From the NCBI RefSeq assembly GCF_009193175.1, contig NZ_VUKE01000003.1, positions 186,001 through 250,000 of the forward strand: a stretch of DNA of 64,000 bases, written 5' to 3'. The notes beneath the pieces were generated by a model, which made no database searches, had not been told where the DNA came from, and worked only from the letters and a program-made list of their open reading frames with translations. The stretch is from Georgenia ruanii. GTDB taxonomy: Bacteria; Actinomycetota; Actinomycetes; Actinomycetales; Actinomycetaceae. Position numbers and translations under genes: made by a program. This document shows positions 25,261-33,661 of this stretch, in pieces (position 1 is the stretch's first letter; every line of letters begins with the position of its first letter).

Positions 25261-26709
25261 TCAGTCGTCCAGGTGGCCCACCAGCTGCTCGGCCAGCCCC
25301 GTGTACGTGCCGGGCTCGAGGGCGAGCAGGCGGGCCTCGACGTCGTCGGGAAGGCCGAGTCCGCCGATGAATTCCCGCATCGCCGGTCCGTCGACCTTCT
25401 TGCCGCGGGTGAGGTCCTTGAGCCGCTCGTAGGGGTCCTCCATGCCCGTCGCCCCGGCGATCGACGCCGCGCGCATGGCCTGCTGGACCGCCTCGCCGAG
25501 CACCTCCCAGTTGGCGTCGAGGTCGCGGGCCAGGGCGGCGCCGTCGACGTCGAGGCCGGCCAGCCCGCGCCGGACGTTGTCGACGGCGAGCAGGGAGTGG
25601 CCGAACGCGACGCCGATGTTGCGCTGGGTGGAGGAGTCGGTGAGGTCGCGCTGGAGCCGGGAGGTCACGAGCGTGGCCGCGAGGGTGTCGAGCAGCGCGC
25701 AGGAGATCTCGAGGTTGGCCTCGGCGTTCTCGAAGCGGATGGGGTTGACCTTGTGCGGCATGGTCGACGAGCCGGTCGAGCCCTGCGCGGAGAGGCGCTG
25801 GTGGAAGTAGCCCAGCGAGATGTAGGTCCACACGTCGGTCGCGAGGTTGTGCAGCACCCGGTTGAAGCGGGCGACGTCGCCGTAGAGCTCGGCCTGCCAG
25901 TCGTGCGACTCGATCTGGGTGGTCAGCGGGTTCCACGTCAGGCCCAGGTGCTCGACGAACCCGCGCGACACCGCCTCCCAGTCGGCGCCGGGGACGGAGA
26001 CGGTGTGCGCGCCGAACGTGCCGGTCGCGCCGTTGATCTTGCCCAGGTACTCGGCGCCCTCGACGCGGCGCAGCTGGCGGCGCAGCCGGTGGGCGAGAAC
26101 GGCGAGCTCCTTGCCCAGCGTGGTGGGCGTGGCCGGCTGGCCGTGGGTGCGGGCCAGCATCGCCGCGCCGGCGTGCTCCTTGGCGAGGGCGGCGACGTCG
26201 TCCGCCATCGCGGAGGCGGCGGGCAGCCAGACGTCCTCGACGGCGCTCTTGACCGTCAGCGCGTAGGAGAGGTTGTTGATGTCCTCGCTTGTGCAGAAGA
26301 TGTGGACGATCTCGTGCACCTGGGGCAGCACGGTGTCCTCGCCGAGGACGGCCGGGGCGGCGTCCAGGCGGCGCTTGAGGAAGTACTCGACGGCCTTGAC
26401 GTCGTGGAGGGTCTCGCGCTCGATGGCGGCGAGCTCCTCGAGCTCGTCGCCGGCGCCGAAGACGTCGACGACGTCGCGGAGGTAGCCCTTGTCGCCCTCG
26501 CTCAGCCGCGGGGCGCCGGGCAGCACGCCCGCGTCGGTGAGGTGGATGAGCCACTCGACCTCGACGTGCAGGCGGGCCCGGTTGAGGGCGGCCTCGGAGA
26601 GGTGGTTGACGAGCGGGGCGACGACCCTGCGGTAGCGCCCGTCCAGCGGGCCGAGGGCGACGGGCGGGGTCACGGTGGCGAGGTCGACGCGCTCAGTCAT
26701 GCCCGTCAT
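25261..26709 (-). CDS. purB: Adenylosuccinate lyase
   Basis: About 482 residues, E. coli-type PurB. It cleaves SAICAR and adenylosuccinate, releasing fumarate in purine synthesis. The superfamily signature GSTGSSTMPHKVNP is intact, as are the catalytic His region (ARTHGQPATPTTLGKE), SEDINNLSYAL and TTQIESHDW. Three ATGs are clustered (26712, 26709, 26700) with no decisive ribosome binding site; I took 26709. It stands apart from other pur genes. Confidence 0.93.
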   Translation of the reverse strand: MTGMTERVDLATVTPPVALGPLDGRYRRVVAPLVNHLSEAALNRARLHVEVEWLIHLTDAGVLPGAPRLSEGDKGYLRDVVDVFGAGDELEELAAIERETLHDVKAVEYFLKRRLDAAPAVLGEDTVLPQVHEIVHIFCTSEDINNLSYALTVKSAVEDVWLPAASAMADDVAALAKEHAGAAMLARTHGQPATPTTLGKELAVLAHRLRRQLRRVEGAEYLGKINGATGTFGAHTVSVPGADWEAVSRGFVEHLGLTWNPLTTQIESHDWQAELYGDVARFNRVLHNLATDVWTYISLGYFHQRLSAQGSTGSSTMPHKVNPIRFENAEANLEISCALLDTLAATLVTSRLQRDLTDSSTQRNIGVAFGHSLLAVDNVRRGLAGLDVDGAALARDLDANWEVLGEAVQQAMRAASIAGATGMEDPYERLKDLTRGKKVDGPAMREFIGGLGLPDDVEARLLALEPGTYTGLAEQLVGHLDD

Positions 26710-26778
26710 CATTCCAGCCGCGCCGCGCGCGGGGCCGGGCTGTCCATCGCGCCCGGGGTCGGCGTCCGGCGGGCCGTG

Positions 26779-26860
26779 GAACGCCACAACTGGTGCAGAT
26801 GAGGCGATCCCGGCGCGGCGAGGCGTCACACCGGTCTCACCAGTACCGGTTGTGGCGTTC
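26779..26860. repeat. 82-bp imperfect palindromic element with 12-bp terminal inverted repeats
   Basis: 26779-26790 is the exact inverse of 26849-26860. Inside it, further symmetric pieces occur (TGGTG/CACCA and two ACCGGT motifs). It lies in the ~308-bp divergent region between purB and the phosphatase gene and could be a small palindromic repeat element or a large operator. No coding potential seen. Confidence 0.7.
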
Positions 26861-26901
26861 TGTGGCTTCCCCGCCGGTGCCCGACCGTGCCGCGCCGCGA
26901 C

Positions 26902-26991
26902 CCGGTGCGCGGGCGCGGGGCTGACGCATCCGGGGTGCGCGGGCGCGGGCCTGGCGCCTCCGGGGTGCGCGGGCGCGGGGCCTGGCGCATG
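26902..26991. repeat. Three tandem ~30-bp imperfect repeats
   Basis: 26902-26930, 26931-26960 and 26961-26991 share the core GGTGCGCGGGCGCGGG followed by a CTGRCGC-type segment. They sit directly upstream of the phosphatase at 27018. They are too few and too GC-rich, and lack spacers, for a CRISPR array. Confidence 0.8.
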
Positions 26992-27017
26992 CTCGTGCCC
27001 CTCGGGAGGGAGCGGCG

Positions 27018-27608
27018 ATGGCCGAGCTGATCGTTGTGCGCCACGGCGAGACCGAGTGGAGCAAGTCCGGCCGCCACACCGGTGTCAGCGACATCCCGTT
27101 GACGGCCGAGGGTGAGGACCAGACTCGCCGCCTGCTCGCGGACCTCGGCAACCGCAGCTGGGCCGTCGTCCTGGTCAGCCCGCGCCAGCGCGCCCGGCGC
27201 ACGGCCGAGCTCGCCGGCATCGCGGAGTACGAGGTGCTCGAGGACCTCGCCGAGTGGGACTACGGCGTGCTCGAGGGGCACACCACCGCCGAGTACGAGG
27301 CGCGCCGCACGTCCGTCGGCCTGCCTCGCTGGCAGCTCTTCGCCGACGGGGCGCCGGGCGGGGAGGACGCCGCCGCGGTGGGCGTCCGGGTGGACCGAGT
27401 GCTCGAGCGGGCACGCCGGGAGATGGAGGGCGGCGACGTGCTCCTCATCGCCCACAGCCACGTGCTGCGCGTTCTGGCGGCGCGCTGGCTCGAGCTCGAC
27501 CCGCGGCACGGCTCGGGGTTCCTGCTCGGCGCGGCCCGCCGCGGGGTGCTGACCTACGAGCACTCCCTGCCCGTCATCGGCCACTGGAACGTGCCCCTGT
27601 CCGCCTGA
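27018..27608 (+). CDS. Histidine phosphatase family protein
   Basis: 196 residues. LIVVRHGETEWS (R8-H9-G10) and the later LLIAHSHVLRVLAAR supply the two catalytic histidines; EWDYGVLEGHTTAEYE gives the acid loop, close to acid phosphatase/phosphoglycerate-mutase-like enzymes such as SixA/CobC relatives. The substrate is unknown. GGGAG lies 6-10 nt before ATG 27018. It is convergent with hemL, 40 bp away, but no motif ties it to heme synthesis. Confidence 0.88.
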   Translation: MAELIVVRHGETEWSKSGRHTGVSDIPLTAEGEDQTRRLLADLGNRSWAVVLVSPRQRARRTAELAGIAEYEVLEDLAEWDYGVLEGHTTAEYEARRTSVGLPRWQLFADGAPGGEDAAAVGVRVDRVLERARREMEGGDVLLIAHSHVLRVLAARWLELDPRHGSGFLLGAARRGVLTYEHSLPVIGHWNVPLSA

Positions 27609-27648
27609 CGGCGCAGACCGGGAACCCCTTGCCGGGCGCCCAACGCTC

Positions 27649-29010
27649 CTACCGCGCCGGGCGCGCCGCGGCCGCCGCCTGCGCCGCCGCGGGCAGCGCC
27701 TCCAGGATGCGGTTCACCGCGGCGTCGTCGTGCGCCGCGGAGAGGAACCAGGCCTCGAACACGCTGGGCGGCAGGGCGACGCCGGCGTCGAGCATGGCGT
27801 GGAAGAACGGCGGGTGGCGGAAGGTGTCCTGCGCCTGGGCGTCGGCGTAGCTGTGCACGCCGTCGCGGGCGGCCGTCTCGCCGAACATCACCGAGAAGAG
27901 GTTGCCGGCGCGCTGCACCCGGTGCGGCACGCCCTCGGCGTCCAGGGCCGCGCCCACGGCGTCGCCGATCACCCGGGCCGCCTCGTCCACCCGGGCGTAG
28001 ACGGCGTCGTCGGCCAGCCGCAGGGTGGCCAGCCCGGCGGCGGTGGCCAGCGGGTTCCCGGAGAGGGTGCCGGCCTGGTAGACGGGCCCGGAGGGGCTGA
28101 GCAGGTCCATGAGCGCGGCGCGCCCGCCCAGGCCCGCCAGCGGCATGCCGCCGCCGACCACCTTGCCGAACGCGAACAGGTCCGGGGTGTACGCCTCGGA
28201 GCCGGTGGCGCTCACCCCGCCGTCGCGGGCGACGCCGTCGAGCCCCCACCAGCCCGCCGGGCCCACCCGGAAGCCGGTGAGGACCTCGTCGAGGATGAAC
28301 AGGGCGCGGTGCTCGGTGGTGAGGCGGCGGATCGCGGCGTTGAACCCCGGCCGCGGGGGCACTACGCCCATGTTGGCCGGCGAGGCCTCGGCGATGACCG
28401 CGGCGATGTCGTCCCCGCGCTCGGCGAAGACGGCCTCCAGGGCGGCGAGGTCGTTGTAGGGCACGACGATCGTCTCGGCCGCGCTCGCGGCCGTCACCCC
28501 GGCCGAGCCGGGCAGGCCGAAGGTGGCGACCCCCGAGCCGGCGTCGGCGAGCAGGGCGTCGACGTGGCCGTGGTAGCACCCGGCGAACTTCACGACGAGG
28601 TCGCGGCCGGTGGCGCCGCGGGCCAGGCGCACCGCGGTCATGGTCGCCTCGGTGCCGGTGGAGACGAAGCGGACCTTCTCGGCCGCCGGTACCCGGGCCC
28701 GCACCGCCTCGGCGAGCTCGACCTCCGCCACCGTCGGCGCGCCGAAGGACAGCCCGCGCGCGGCGGCCTCCTGCACCGCGGCGACCACCTCGGGCGCGGC
28801 GTGGCCGAGCAGCGCCGGGCCCCACGACATGACGAGGTCGACGTACTCGCGCCCCTCGACGTCGGTGACGTAGGGGCCGCGGGCGGAGGCGATGAACCGC
28901 GGGTCCCCGCCCACCGAGCCGAACGCGCGCACCGGCGAGTTGACCCCGCCGGGGGTCACGCGGTGGGCGCGCTCGAAGATCTCGTGCATGGTCGAGGTGG
29001 TGGTCGTCAT
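27649..29010 (-). CDS. hemL: Glutamate-1-semialdehyde 2,1-aminomutase
   Basis: 453 residues. A PLP-dependent enzyme that converts glutamate-1-semialdehyde to 5-aminolevulinate, the second step of the C5 pathway. The Lys that binds PLP is in [28 protein letters not shown] at the N-terminus and [25 protein letters not shown]-type class III aminotransferase features agree. ATG 29010 follows AAGGAG at 8 nt. It is the last gene of the leftward heme group, 57 bp after hemB. Confidence 0.95.
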   Translation of the reverse strand: MTTTTSTMHEIFERAHRVTPGGVNSPVRAFGSVGGDPRFIASARGPYVTDVEGREYVDLVMSWGPALLGHAAPEVVAAVQEAAARGLSFGAPTVAEVELAEAVRARVPAAEKVRFVSTGTEATMTAVRLARGATGRDLVVKFAGCYHGHVDALLADAGSGVATFGLPGSAGVTAASAAETIVVPYNDLAALEAVFAERGDDIAAVIAEASPANMGVVPPRPGFNAAIRRLTTEHRALFILDEVLTGFRVGPAGWWGLDGVARDGGVSATGSEAYTPDLFAFGKVVGGGMPLAGLGGRAALMDLLSPSGPVYQAGTLSGNPLATAAGLATLRLADDAVYARVDEAARVIGDAVGAALDAEGVPHRVQRAGNLFSVMFGETAARDGVHSYADAQAQDTFRHPPFFHAMLDAGVALPPSVFEAWFLSAAHDDAAVNRILEALPAAAQAAAAARPAR

Positions 29011-29067
29011 CACGGCTCCTTGGGGTGGCGGTGGGCGGAGGCTACCGGGTCGGCACGGCGGGCGCGG

Positions 29068-30060
29068 TCAGCGCAGCCAGCCGGCGAGCTCGGTGGCCCA
29101 GTAGGTGAGCACGAAGTCGGCGCCGGCGCGCTGGATGCTCAGCACCGACTCCTCGATGGCGCGGCGCCGCTCGATCCAGCCGTTCGCGGCGGCGGCCTCG
29201 ATCATCGCGTACTCGCCGGAGACCTGGTAGGCGGCCACCGGCACGGGGGAGAGCTCGGCGACCTCGGCGAGGACGTCGAGGTAGCTCAGGGCGGGCTTGA
29301 CCATGACGACGTCGGCGCCCTCGGCCAGGTCCAGGGTGGCCTCGCGCAGGCCCTCGCGGCCGTTCGCCGGGTCCATCTGGTAGGTCTTGCGGTCCCCGCG
29401 CAGCTGGGAGTCGACGGCGTCGCGGAAGGGGCCGTAGAACGCCGAGGCGTACTTGGCCGAATAGGCCAGCACCGAGGTGTCGGCGTAGCCGTCGCGCTCG
29501 AGGACCTCGCGCACCGCGGCGACCTGGCCGTCCATCATGCCGCTCAGGCCGAGCATGTGGGCCCCGGTGGCCGCCTGGGCCAGCGCCATCTCCTGGTAGC
29601 GCACCAGGGTGGCGTCGTTGTCCACCCGGCCGGCGCCGTCGAGCACGCCGCAGTGACCGTGGTCGGTGAACTCGTCGAGGCACAGGTCGGACATGACGAC
29701 GACGGCGTCCCCGACCTCCTCGACCAGCGCCCGCAGCCCGGCGTTGAGGATCCCGTCCGGCTCGCTGGCGGCCGTGCCGACGGCGTCGCGCGCGGCCGGG
29801 ACGCCGAAGAGCATGAGCCCGCCGACGCCGGCCTCGGCGGCCTCGATGGCGGCGCGGCGCAGGGAGTCCATTGTGTGCTGGACGACGCCGGGCATGGACG
29901 CCAGCGGGGCCGGCTCGGTGAGGCCCTCGCGGACGAACATGGGCAGCACCAGGTCGGCCGGGTGGGTGCGGTGCTCCGCGACGAGGCGGCGCATCGCGGC
30001 GGTGGTGCGCAGCCGGCGGGGACGCTCGAGGGGCTGCGGGACGGAGGTGAGCGTGGTCAT
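29068..30060 (-). CDS. hemB: Delta-aminolevulinic acid dehydratase (porphobilinogen synthase)
   Basis: 330 residues. It condenses two ALA molecules into porphobilinogen. The metal-binding stretch [16 protein letters not shown] has two cysteines of the catalytic zinc triad region, and the Schiff-base lysines are in [13 protein letters not shown] and [26 protein letters not shown] is the usual N-terminus. ATG 30060 has a GGAGCACCG leader. It lies between hemD (116-bp gap containing a hairpin) and hemL. Confidence 0.95.
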   Translation of the reverse strand: MTTLTSVPQPLERPRRLRTTAAMRRLVAEHRTHPADLVLPMFVREGLTEPAPLASMPGVVQHTMDSLRRAAIEAAEAGVGGLMLFGVPAARDAVGTAASEPDGILNAGLRALVEEVGDAVVVMSDLCLDEFTDHGHCGVLDGAGRVDNDATLVRYQEMALAQAATGAHMLGLSGMMDGQVAAVREVLERDGYADTSVLAYSAKYASAFYGPFRDAVDSQLRGDRKTYQMDPANGREGLREATLDLAEGADVVMVKPALSYLDVLAEVAELSPVPVAAYQVSGEYAMIEAAAANGWIERRRAIEESVLSIQRAGADFVLTYWATELAGWLR

Positions 30061-30130
30061 CGGTGCTCCTGGGACGGTCGGTGGCGGTCGGGGTGCAAGC
30101 GGGACGGGCCTGGGGGGCGCGCGAGGTCAT

Positions 30131-30168
30131 CTTCTCGGTGTGACGTCGCGGGACGCCTCACCGGGAAG
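30131..30168. terminator. Hairpin between hemD and hemB
   Basis: 10-bp arms with one imperfect pair (30131-30140 with 30159-30168) and an inner near-symmetric GACG/CGTC section. It could be a weak terminator or processing site in the leftward heme operon. Confidence 0.35.
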
Positions 30169-30176
30169 ACGGCACC

Positions 30177-30974
30177 TCAAGGCGGGGGCGGGGCGGCCAG
30201 GGCCTGGGCGACGGCGGCGACCACCCCGGCGGGGGTGGGCTCCGCGGCCACCGCGCGCACCGCGAGCCCCGCCTCGGCCGCGGCCCGGGCGGTGGGGGCG
30301 CCGATGGTCACCACGTGCGCCGGCGGCACCCCGTACAGGCCGACCAGCGCCCGGGCGGTGGAGCCGGAGGTGAGGACGACGACGGCGACCTGCCCGGCGG
30401 CGAGCCGGGCGGCGACCGCCGGGTCGGGCTCGGGGACGGGCAGGGTCCGGTAGGCGACGACGTCGTCGACGAGCCAGCCCCGCTCGCGCAGGCCGGTGGC
30501 CAGCGTGGGGCCGGCGATCTCGGAGTGCGGGAACAGCACGATGCCGCGCCCGTCGGCCGGGGGCCAGGCGGCGACCAGGCCGGCGGCGCTCGACTCGGCC
30601 GGGCGCAGGTCGACCGGCACGCCGGCCGCCTCCAGGGCCGCCGCGGTGGCCGGGCCGACGGCGGCCACGCGGGCGCCGCGGGCGAGGTCGGCCAGGCTGG
30701 TGCCTAGCGCCGCGGCCCGGGCGAGGAGGACCTCCACCGTCGTCGCGCTGGTCACCGCCAGCCAGGTGTGCGCGCCCTCGCCCAGCGCGCGCAGCGCCTG
30801 GTCGAGCTGGTGGGGCGGGTCGACGGCGACGGTGCGCACCAGCTCGGTGCCCAGGGGCACCCCGCCGGCCGCCGCGACCGCGGCGAGCAGCGGGTCGTCG
30901 GGGCCGGTGCGCGGCAGGAGCACCGTGGCGCCGCGCAGGTCCGGCGCCGGGCCCCCCACCGGCGTGGCCGTCAT
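30177..30974 (-). CDS. hemD: Uroporphyrinogen-III synthase
   Basis: 265 residues. It closes hydroxymethylbilane to uroporphyrinogen III with inversion of ring D. The family is poorly conserved; WLAVTSATTVEVLL, VAAVGPATAAALEAAGV and VVVLTSGSTARALV with VVTIGAPTARAAAEAGL are its recurrent segments. ATG 30974 overlaps the hemC stop (ATGA at 30971-30974), so the two are translationally coupled, as expected for successive steps. The C-terminus is proline-rich. Confidence 0.92.
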   Translation of the reverse strand: MTATPVGGPAPDLRGATVLLPRTGPDDPLLAAVAAAGGVPLGTELVRTVAVDPPHQLDQALRALGEGAHTWLAVTSATTVEVLLARAAALGTSLADLARGARVAAVGPATAAALEAAGVPVDLRPAESSAAGLVAAWPPADGRGIVLFPHSEIAGPTLATGLRERGWLVDDVVAYRTLPVPEPDPAVAARLAAGQVAVVVLTSGSTARALVGLYGVPPAHVVTIGAPTARAAAEAGLAVRAVAAEPTPAGVVAAVAQALAAPPPP

Positions 30975-32044
30975 GGGCGCGCGTCGGTGCCGTCGGCGCC
31001 GTCGAGGACGCCCGGCAGGTCGGGGGCGCCGACGTCGTCGGGGGTGGGCAGGCCCGCGATCGCGGCCGCGCCGGCGTCGAGGAGCTCGACGGCGGTGGCC
31101 TCGCCGAGCTCGCGGGCGAGGGAGACGGCCACGTCCTGGCCCAGCGCGTTGCCCGGGTCCTCGGTGGCCTCGCCCAGCCCGGGCAGCTCCACGCCGCCCG
31201 TGCGGACCAGGCCCTGGGCGCCGGCCGGGTCGAACGCCCCGCCGCGCAGCTCCAGGCGGGCCGGCGCGGCGGCGGTGGCGGGCACCACGTGGGCCCAGGC
31301 GGCCACCGGGGCGGCGCAGCCGGCCTCGAGGGTGGCGAGCAGGGCGCGCTCGGCCACCACGGCCAGGCGGGTGGGCAGGTCGTCGATGGCGCGCAGGGCC
31401 TCGCCGAGCGGGCCGGCCAGGTCCGCGGTCCGGCACTCCACGGCCAGCGCGCCCTGCCCGGGCGCGGAGAGTATGACGTCGGGGTCGAGGGTGTCGGTCA
31501 CCTTCTCGAGCAGGCCCAGGCGGGCGAGGCCGGCCCGGGCGAGGACGACGGCGTCGAGGTCCGTCTCCACCCGCGCCAGGCGGGTGCCGACGTTGCCACG
31601 GATGTCCACGACCTCGACGTCGGGCCGGGCCAGGCGCACCTGGGCGGCGCGGCGCGGCGAGCCGGTGCCCACGCGGGCGCCGGCGGGCAGGGTGGCCAGC
31701 GTCCAGCCCTCGCGGGCGCACAGCACGTCGCGCTGGTCCTCGCGGACGGGCAGGGCGCCGATGCTCAGCCCGGCGGTGGGGGCGGTGGGCAGGTCCTTGA
31801 GGGAGTGCACGGCGACGTCGCACGCGCCGGCGAGCAGGGCCTCGCGCAGGGCGGCGGCGAAGACGCCGGTGCCGCCGAGGCTGGCCAGGGAGGCGGTGGA
31901 GCGGTCGCCCTCGGTGCGGATCCGCACGAGCTCGACCTCGCGGCCGGCGGCGAGGGCGAGCGCGTCCGCCACGGCGGACGTCTGGGTGAGGGCGAGCTCG
32001 CTGCCCCGGGTTCCGACGCGCAGGGGAGGGGTCGACGTGCTCAC
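30971..32044 (-). CDS. hemC: Hydroxymethylbilane synthase (porphobilinogen deaminase)
   Basis: 357 residues, longer than the typical ~310. It polymerises four porphobilinogens. RVGTRGSELALTQT opens the protein, HSLKDLPT and GTGSPRRAAQ follow, and the cysteine that carries the dipyrromethane cofactor is in LEAGCAAPVAAWA. The GTG start at 32044 is preceded by a GGGGAG-type site. It is separated from hemY by a 165-bp palindrome-rich region that probably holds its own promoter. Confidence 0.95.
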   Translation of the reverse strand: MSTSTPPLRVGTRGSELALTQTSAVADALALAAGREVELVRIRTEGDRSTASLASLGGTGVFAAALREALLAGACDVAVHSLKDLPTAPTAGLSIGALPVREDQRDVLCAREGWTLATLPAGARVGTGSPRRAAQVRLARPDVEVVDIRGNVGTRLARVETDLDAVVLARAGLARLGLLEKVTDTLDPDVILSAPGQGALAVECRTADLAGPLGEALRAIDDLPTRLAVVAERALLATLEAGCAAPVAAWAHVVPATAAAPARLELRGGAFDPAGAQGLVRTGGVELPGLGEATEDPGNALGQDVAVSLARELGEATAVELLDAGAAAIAGLPTPDDVGAPDLPGVLDGADGTDARP

Positions 32045-32090
32045 CGGATCAGTCTCCCCAGGCCCGCCGGAAATGTCGATTCCGCGTTTG

Positions 32091-32105
32091 CTGACTGGCT
32101 GTCAG
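32091..32105. promoter_or_regulatory. Palindrome A upstream of hemC
   Basis: CTGACTGGCTGTCAG, CTGAC/GTCAG arms. It is paired with palindrome B 23 bp away (start to start), about two helical turns, as for cooperative repressor sites. It lies downstream of a TATTTT hexamer on the minus strand. Confidence 0.55.
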
Positions 32106-32113
32106 ATCGGTAT

Positions 32114-32128
32114 CTGACGGGCCGTCAG
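32114..32128. promoter_or_regulatory. Palindrome B upstream of hemC
   Basis: CTGACGGGCCGTCAG, perfect 7-bp arms around one central base. It abuts TATTTT (32134-32129, minus strand), a candidate -10 for hemC. A TetR- or heme-responsive-type repressor site is a reasonable inference; the regulator is unknown. Confidence 0.6.
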
Positions 32129-32189
32129 AAAATACCGGAGCCGCATTTCCCATGGCCGCTGTGCGACATTTTTCCGGCCCCTCGGAAAT

Positions 32190-32210
32190 ATGGTGACACG
32201 GCGTCACCAT
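32190..32210. terminator. Hairpin at the hemY stop codon
   Basis: ATGGTGAC and GTCACCAT (8-bp perfect arms, 5-nt loop) lie directly at the end of hemY. A second stem (32171-32176 with 32183-32188) follows. It could be a terminator separating hemEY from hemCDBL, or another operator. Confidence 0.5.
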
Positions 32211-33661
32211 CACTGTGAGATTTCCCCCGCGACCGCTTGCGCGTGTGCGACGACGGCGGCGAGCCCGGTTCCGGCCACCCACGCCCCGGTCACCCGCAGG
32301 CCGGGCAGGGCGCGGACCCGCTCGCCCAGCCGGGCCACCTGGGCGAGGTGGGCCGGGGTGGACGCGGCCAGCGCGCCGGCGCGCGCCACCACCCGCGCGT
32401 CGAGCAGGGACGCCGGGGGGAGGGGGACGCCGAGCAGGGTCGCGGCGTCGCGCAGCGCCAGGGCGGGCTCGACGTCGTCGGTCCGCTCGCCGGGGCGGCC
32501 GTAGGACACCCGCAGCACGTGCTCGCCCGGCGCCGTGGCGGCCGCCAGCCAGGCCCACTTCGCGCTGGCGTGGGTGAGGGCCTTGGCCCGCACCGCGGCG
32601 GCGCCCGGCGGGACGAGCAGGCCGGAGCCGCGCGGGGCGGCGTCGAGCGCGGTGGCCCGGACCGCGAGGGTGACGTGGGTGATGGCCGAGCCCGCCGGCA
32701 GGGCGACGTCGGAGACGTCGACCAGACCGCGCAGCAGGTCCAGCGCGGCGCCGCCGGGGGTGGCGAGGACGACGCGCGGGGCCCGCAGCGTCGCCGGGCC
32801 GCCCGGCCCGGTGACGGCGGCCTCCCAGATGGCCGCCTCCGCCCCGTCCGCGCCGGAGCCACCCCGGCTGGCGCCGGCCCGCTCGCCCGCGCCGGGCCCC
32901 GGCGCGGCGACCCGGCGCAGCGCGGTGACGCGGCTGCCGGTGCGGACCTCGCCGCCCGCGGCCACCACGGCGTCGCGCAGCGCCCGGGGCAGCCGGAACA
33001 GCCCGCCGGTGGTGGTGGCCACCGCGGCGCCGGGCGGGGCGGCGGCGAGCAGCGCGCGCACCGCGGCGGCGAGGGAGCCCTCCCGGGCCAGCGCGGCGCG
33101 CAGGCCGGGGGCCACCGAGTCCACCGCGAGGTCGGCCGGGTCGGCGTTGTGGATCCCGCCGGCGACCGGGCGCACCAGCCGGGCGAGGACCGCCTCGCCC
33201 ATCCGGGCGCGTACGAGCGCCGCCAGGTCGGCGGCGTCGGCGCCCACCTCCGGGCCCAGGTGCGCGTCCTGGGCCGCGCGGGCGGCGCCGTCGGGGCCGA
33301 TCGCGAGCCGCACGTCGGCGTCGTCGGGGTTGGCGGGGATGCCCAGGAGCGAGCCGGCCGGGATGGGCACGGCGCCGACGGCGTCGCCGTCCTCCGCCCA
33401 CACCCACGACCGGCCCGCGGGACGCTCGACGGCCAGGCCCAGGCCCTCGGCGAGGGCGAGCACCTCGGGCCGGCGCAGCGCGAACGCCTCCGCCCCCAGG
33501 TCGACCTCGTACCCGCCGACCGTGCCGGCGGCGACCAGCCCGCCGACGTCCGCGCCGGCCTCGAGCACCACCGCGCGCAGACCCCGCGCGGCCAGGGCGT
33601 GCGCGGCGGTGAGCCCCGCCATGCCGGCGCCGACGACGAGGACGTCCGGCGTGGGGGTCAC
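32210..33661 (-). CDS. hemY: HemY-type FAD-dependent protoporphyrinogen/coproporphyrinogen III oxidase
   Basis: 483 residues. N-terminal dinucleotide fold DVLVVGAGMAGLTAAHALA with VVLEAGADVGGL, middle RPVAGGIHNADPADL (the family's product-binding region), and C-terminal GAWVAGTGLAAVVAHA that closes the FAD site. In organisms with HemQ, as here, it oxidises coproporphyrinogen III to coproporphyrin III (CgoX role; established for Gram-positives). GTG 33661 overlaps the hemE stop by four bases. Confidence 0.92.
   Translation of the reverse strand: MTPTPDVLVVGAGMAGLTAAHALAARGLRAVVLEAGADVGGLVAAGTVGGYEVDLGAEAFALRRPEVLALAEGLGLAVERPAGRSWVWAEDGDAVGAVPIPAGSLLGIPANPDDADVRLAIGPDGAARAAQDAHLGPEVGADAADLAALVRARMGEAVLARLVRPVAGGIHNADPADLAVDSVAPGLRAALAREGSLAAAVRALLAAAPPGAAVATTTGGLFRLPRALRDAVVAAGGEVRTGSRVTALRRVAAPGPGAGERAGASRGGSGADGAEAAIWEAAVTGPGGPATLRAPRVVLATPGGAALDLLRGLVDVSDVALPAGSAITHVTLAVRATALDAAPRGSGLLVPPGAAAVRAKALTHASAKWAWLAAATAPGEHVLRVSYGRPGERTDDVEPALALRDAATLLGVPLPPASLLDARVVARAGALAASTPAHLAQVARLGERVRALPGLRVTGAWVAGTGLAAVVAHAQAVAGEISQ

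Noticed and set aside
26902-26991. Possible CRISPR array
   Set aside because: Repeats are directly adjacent without spacers, only three and imperfect, and no cas gene is in the window.
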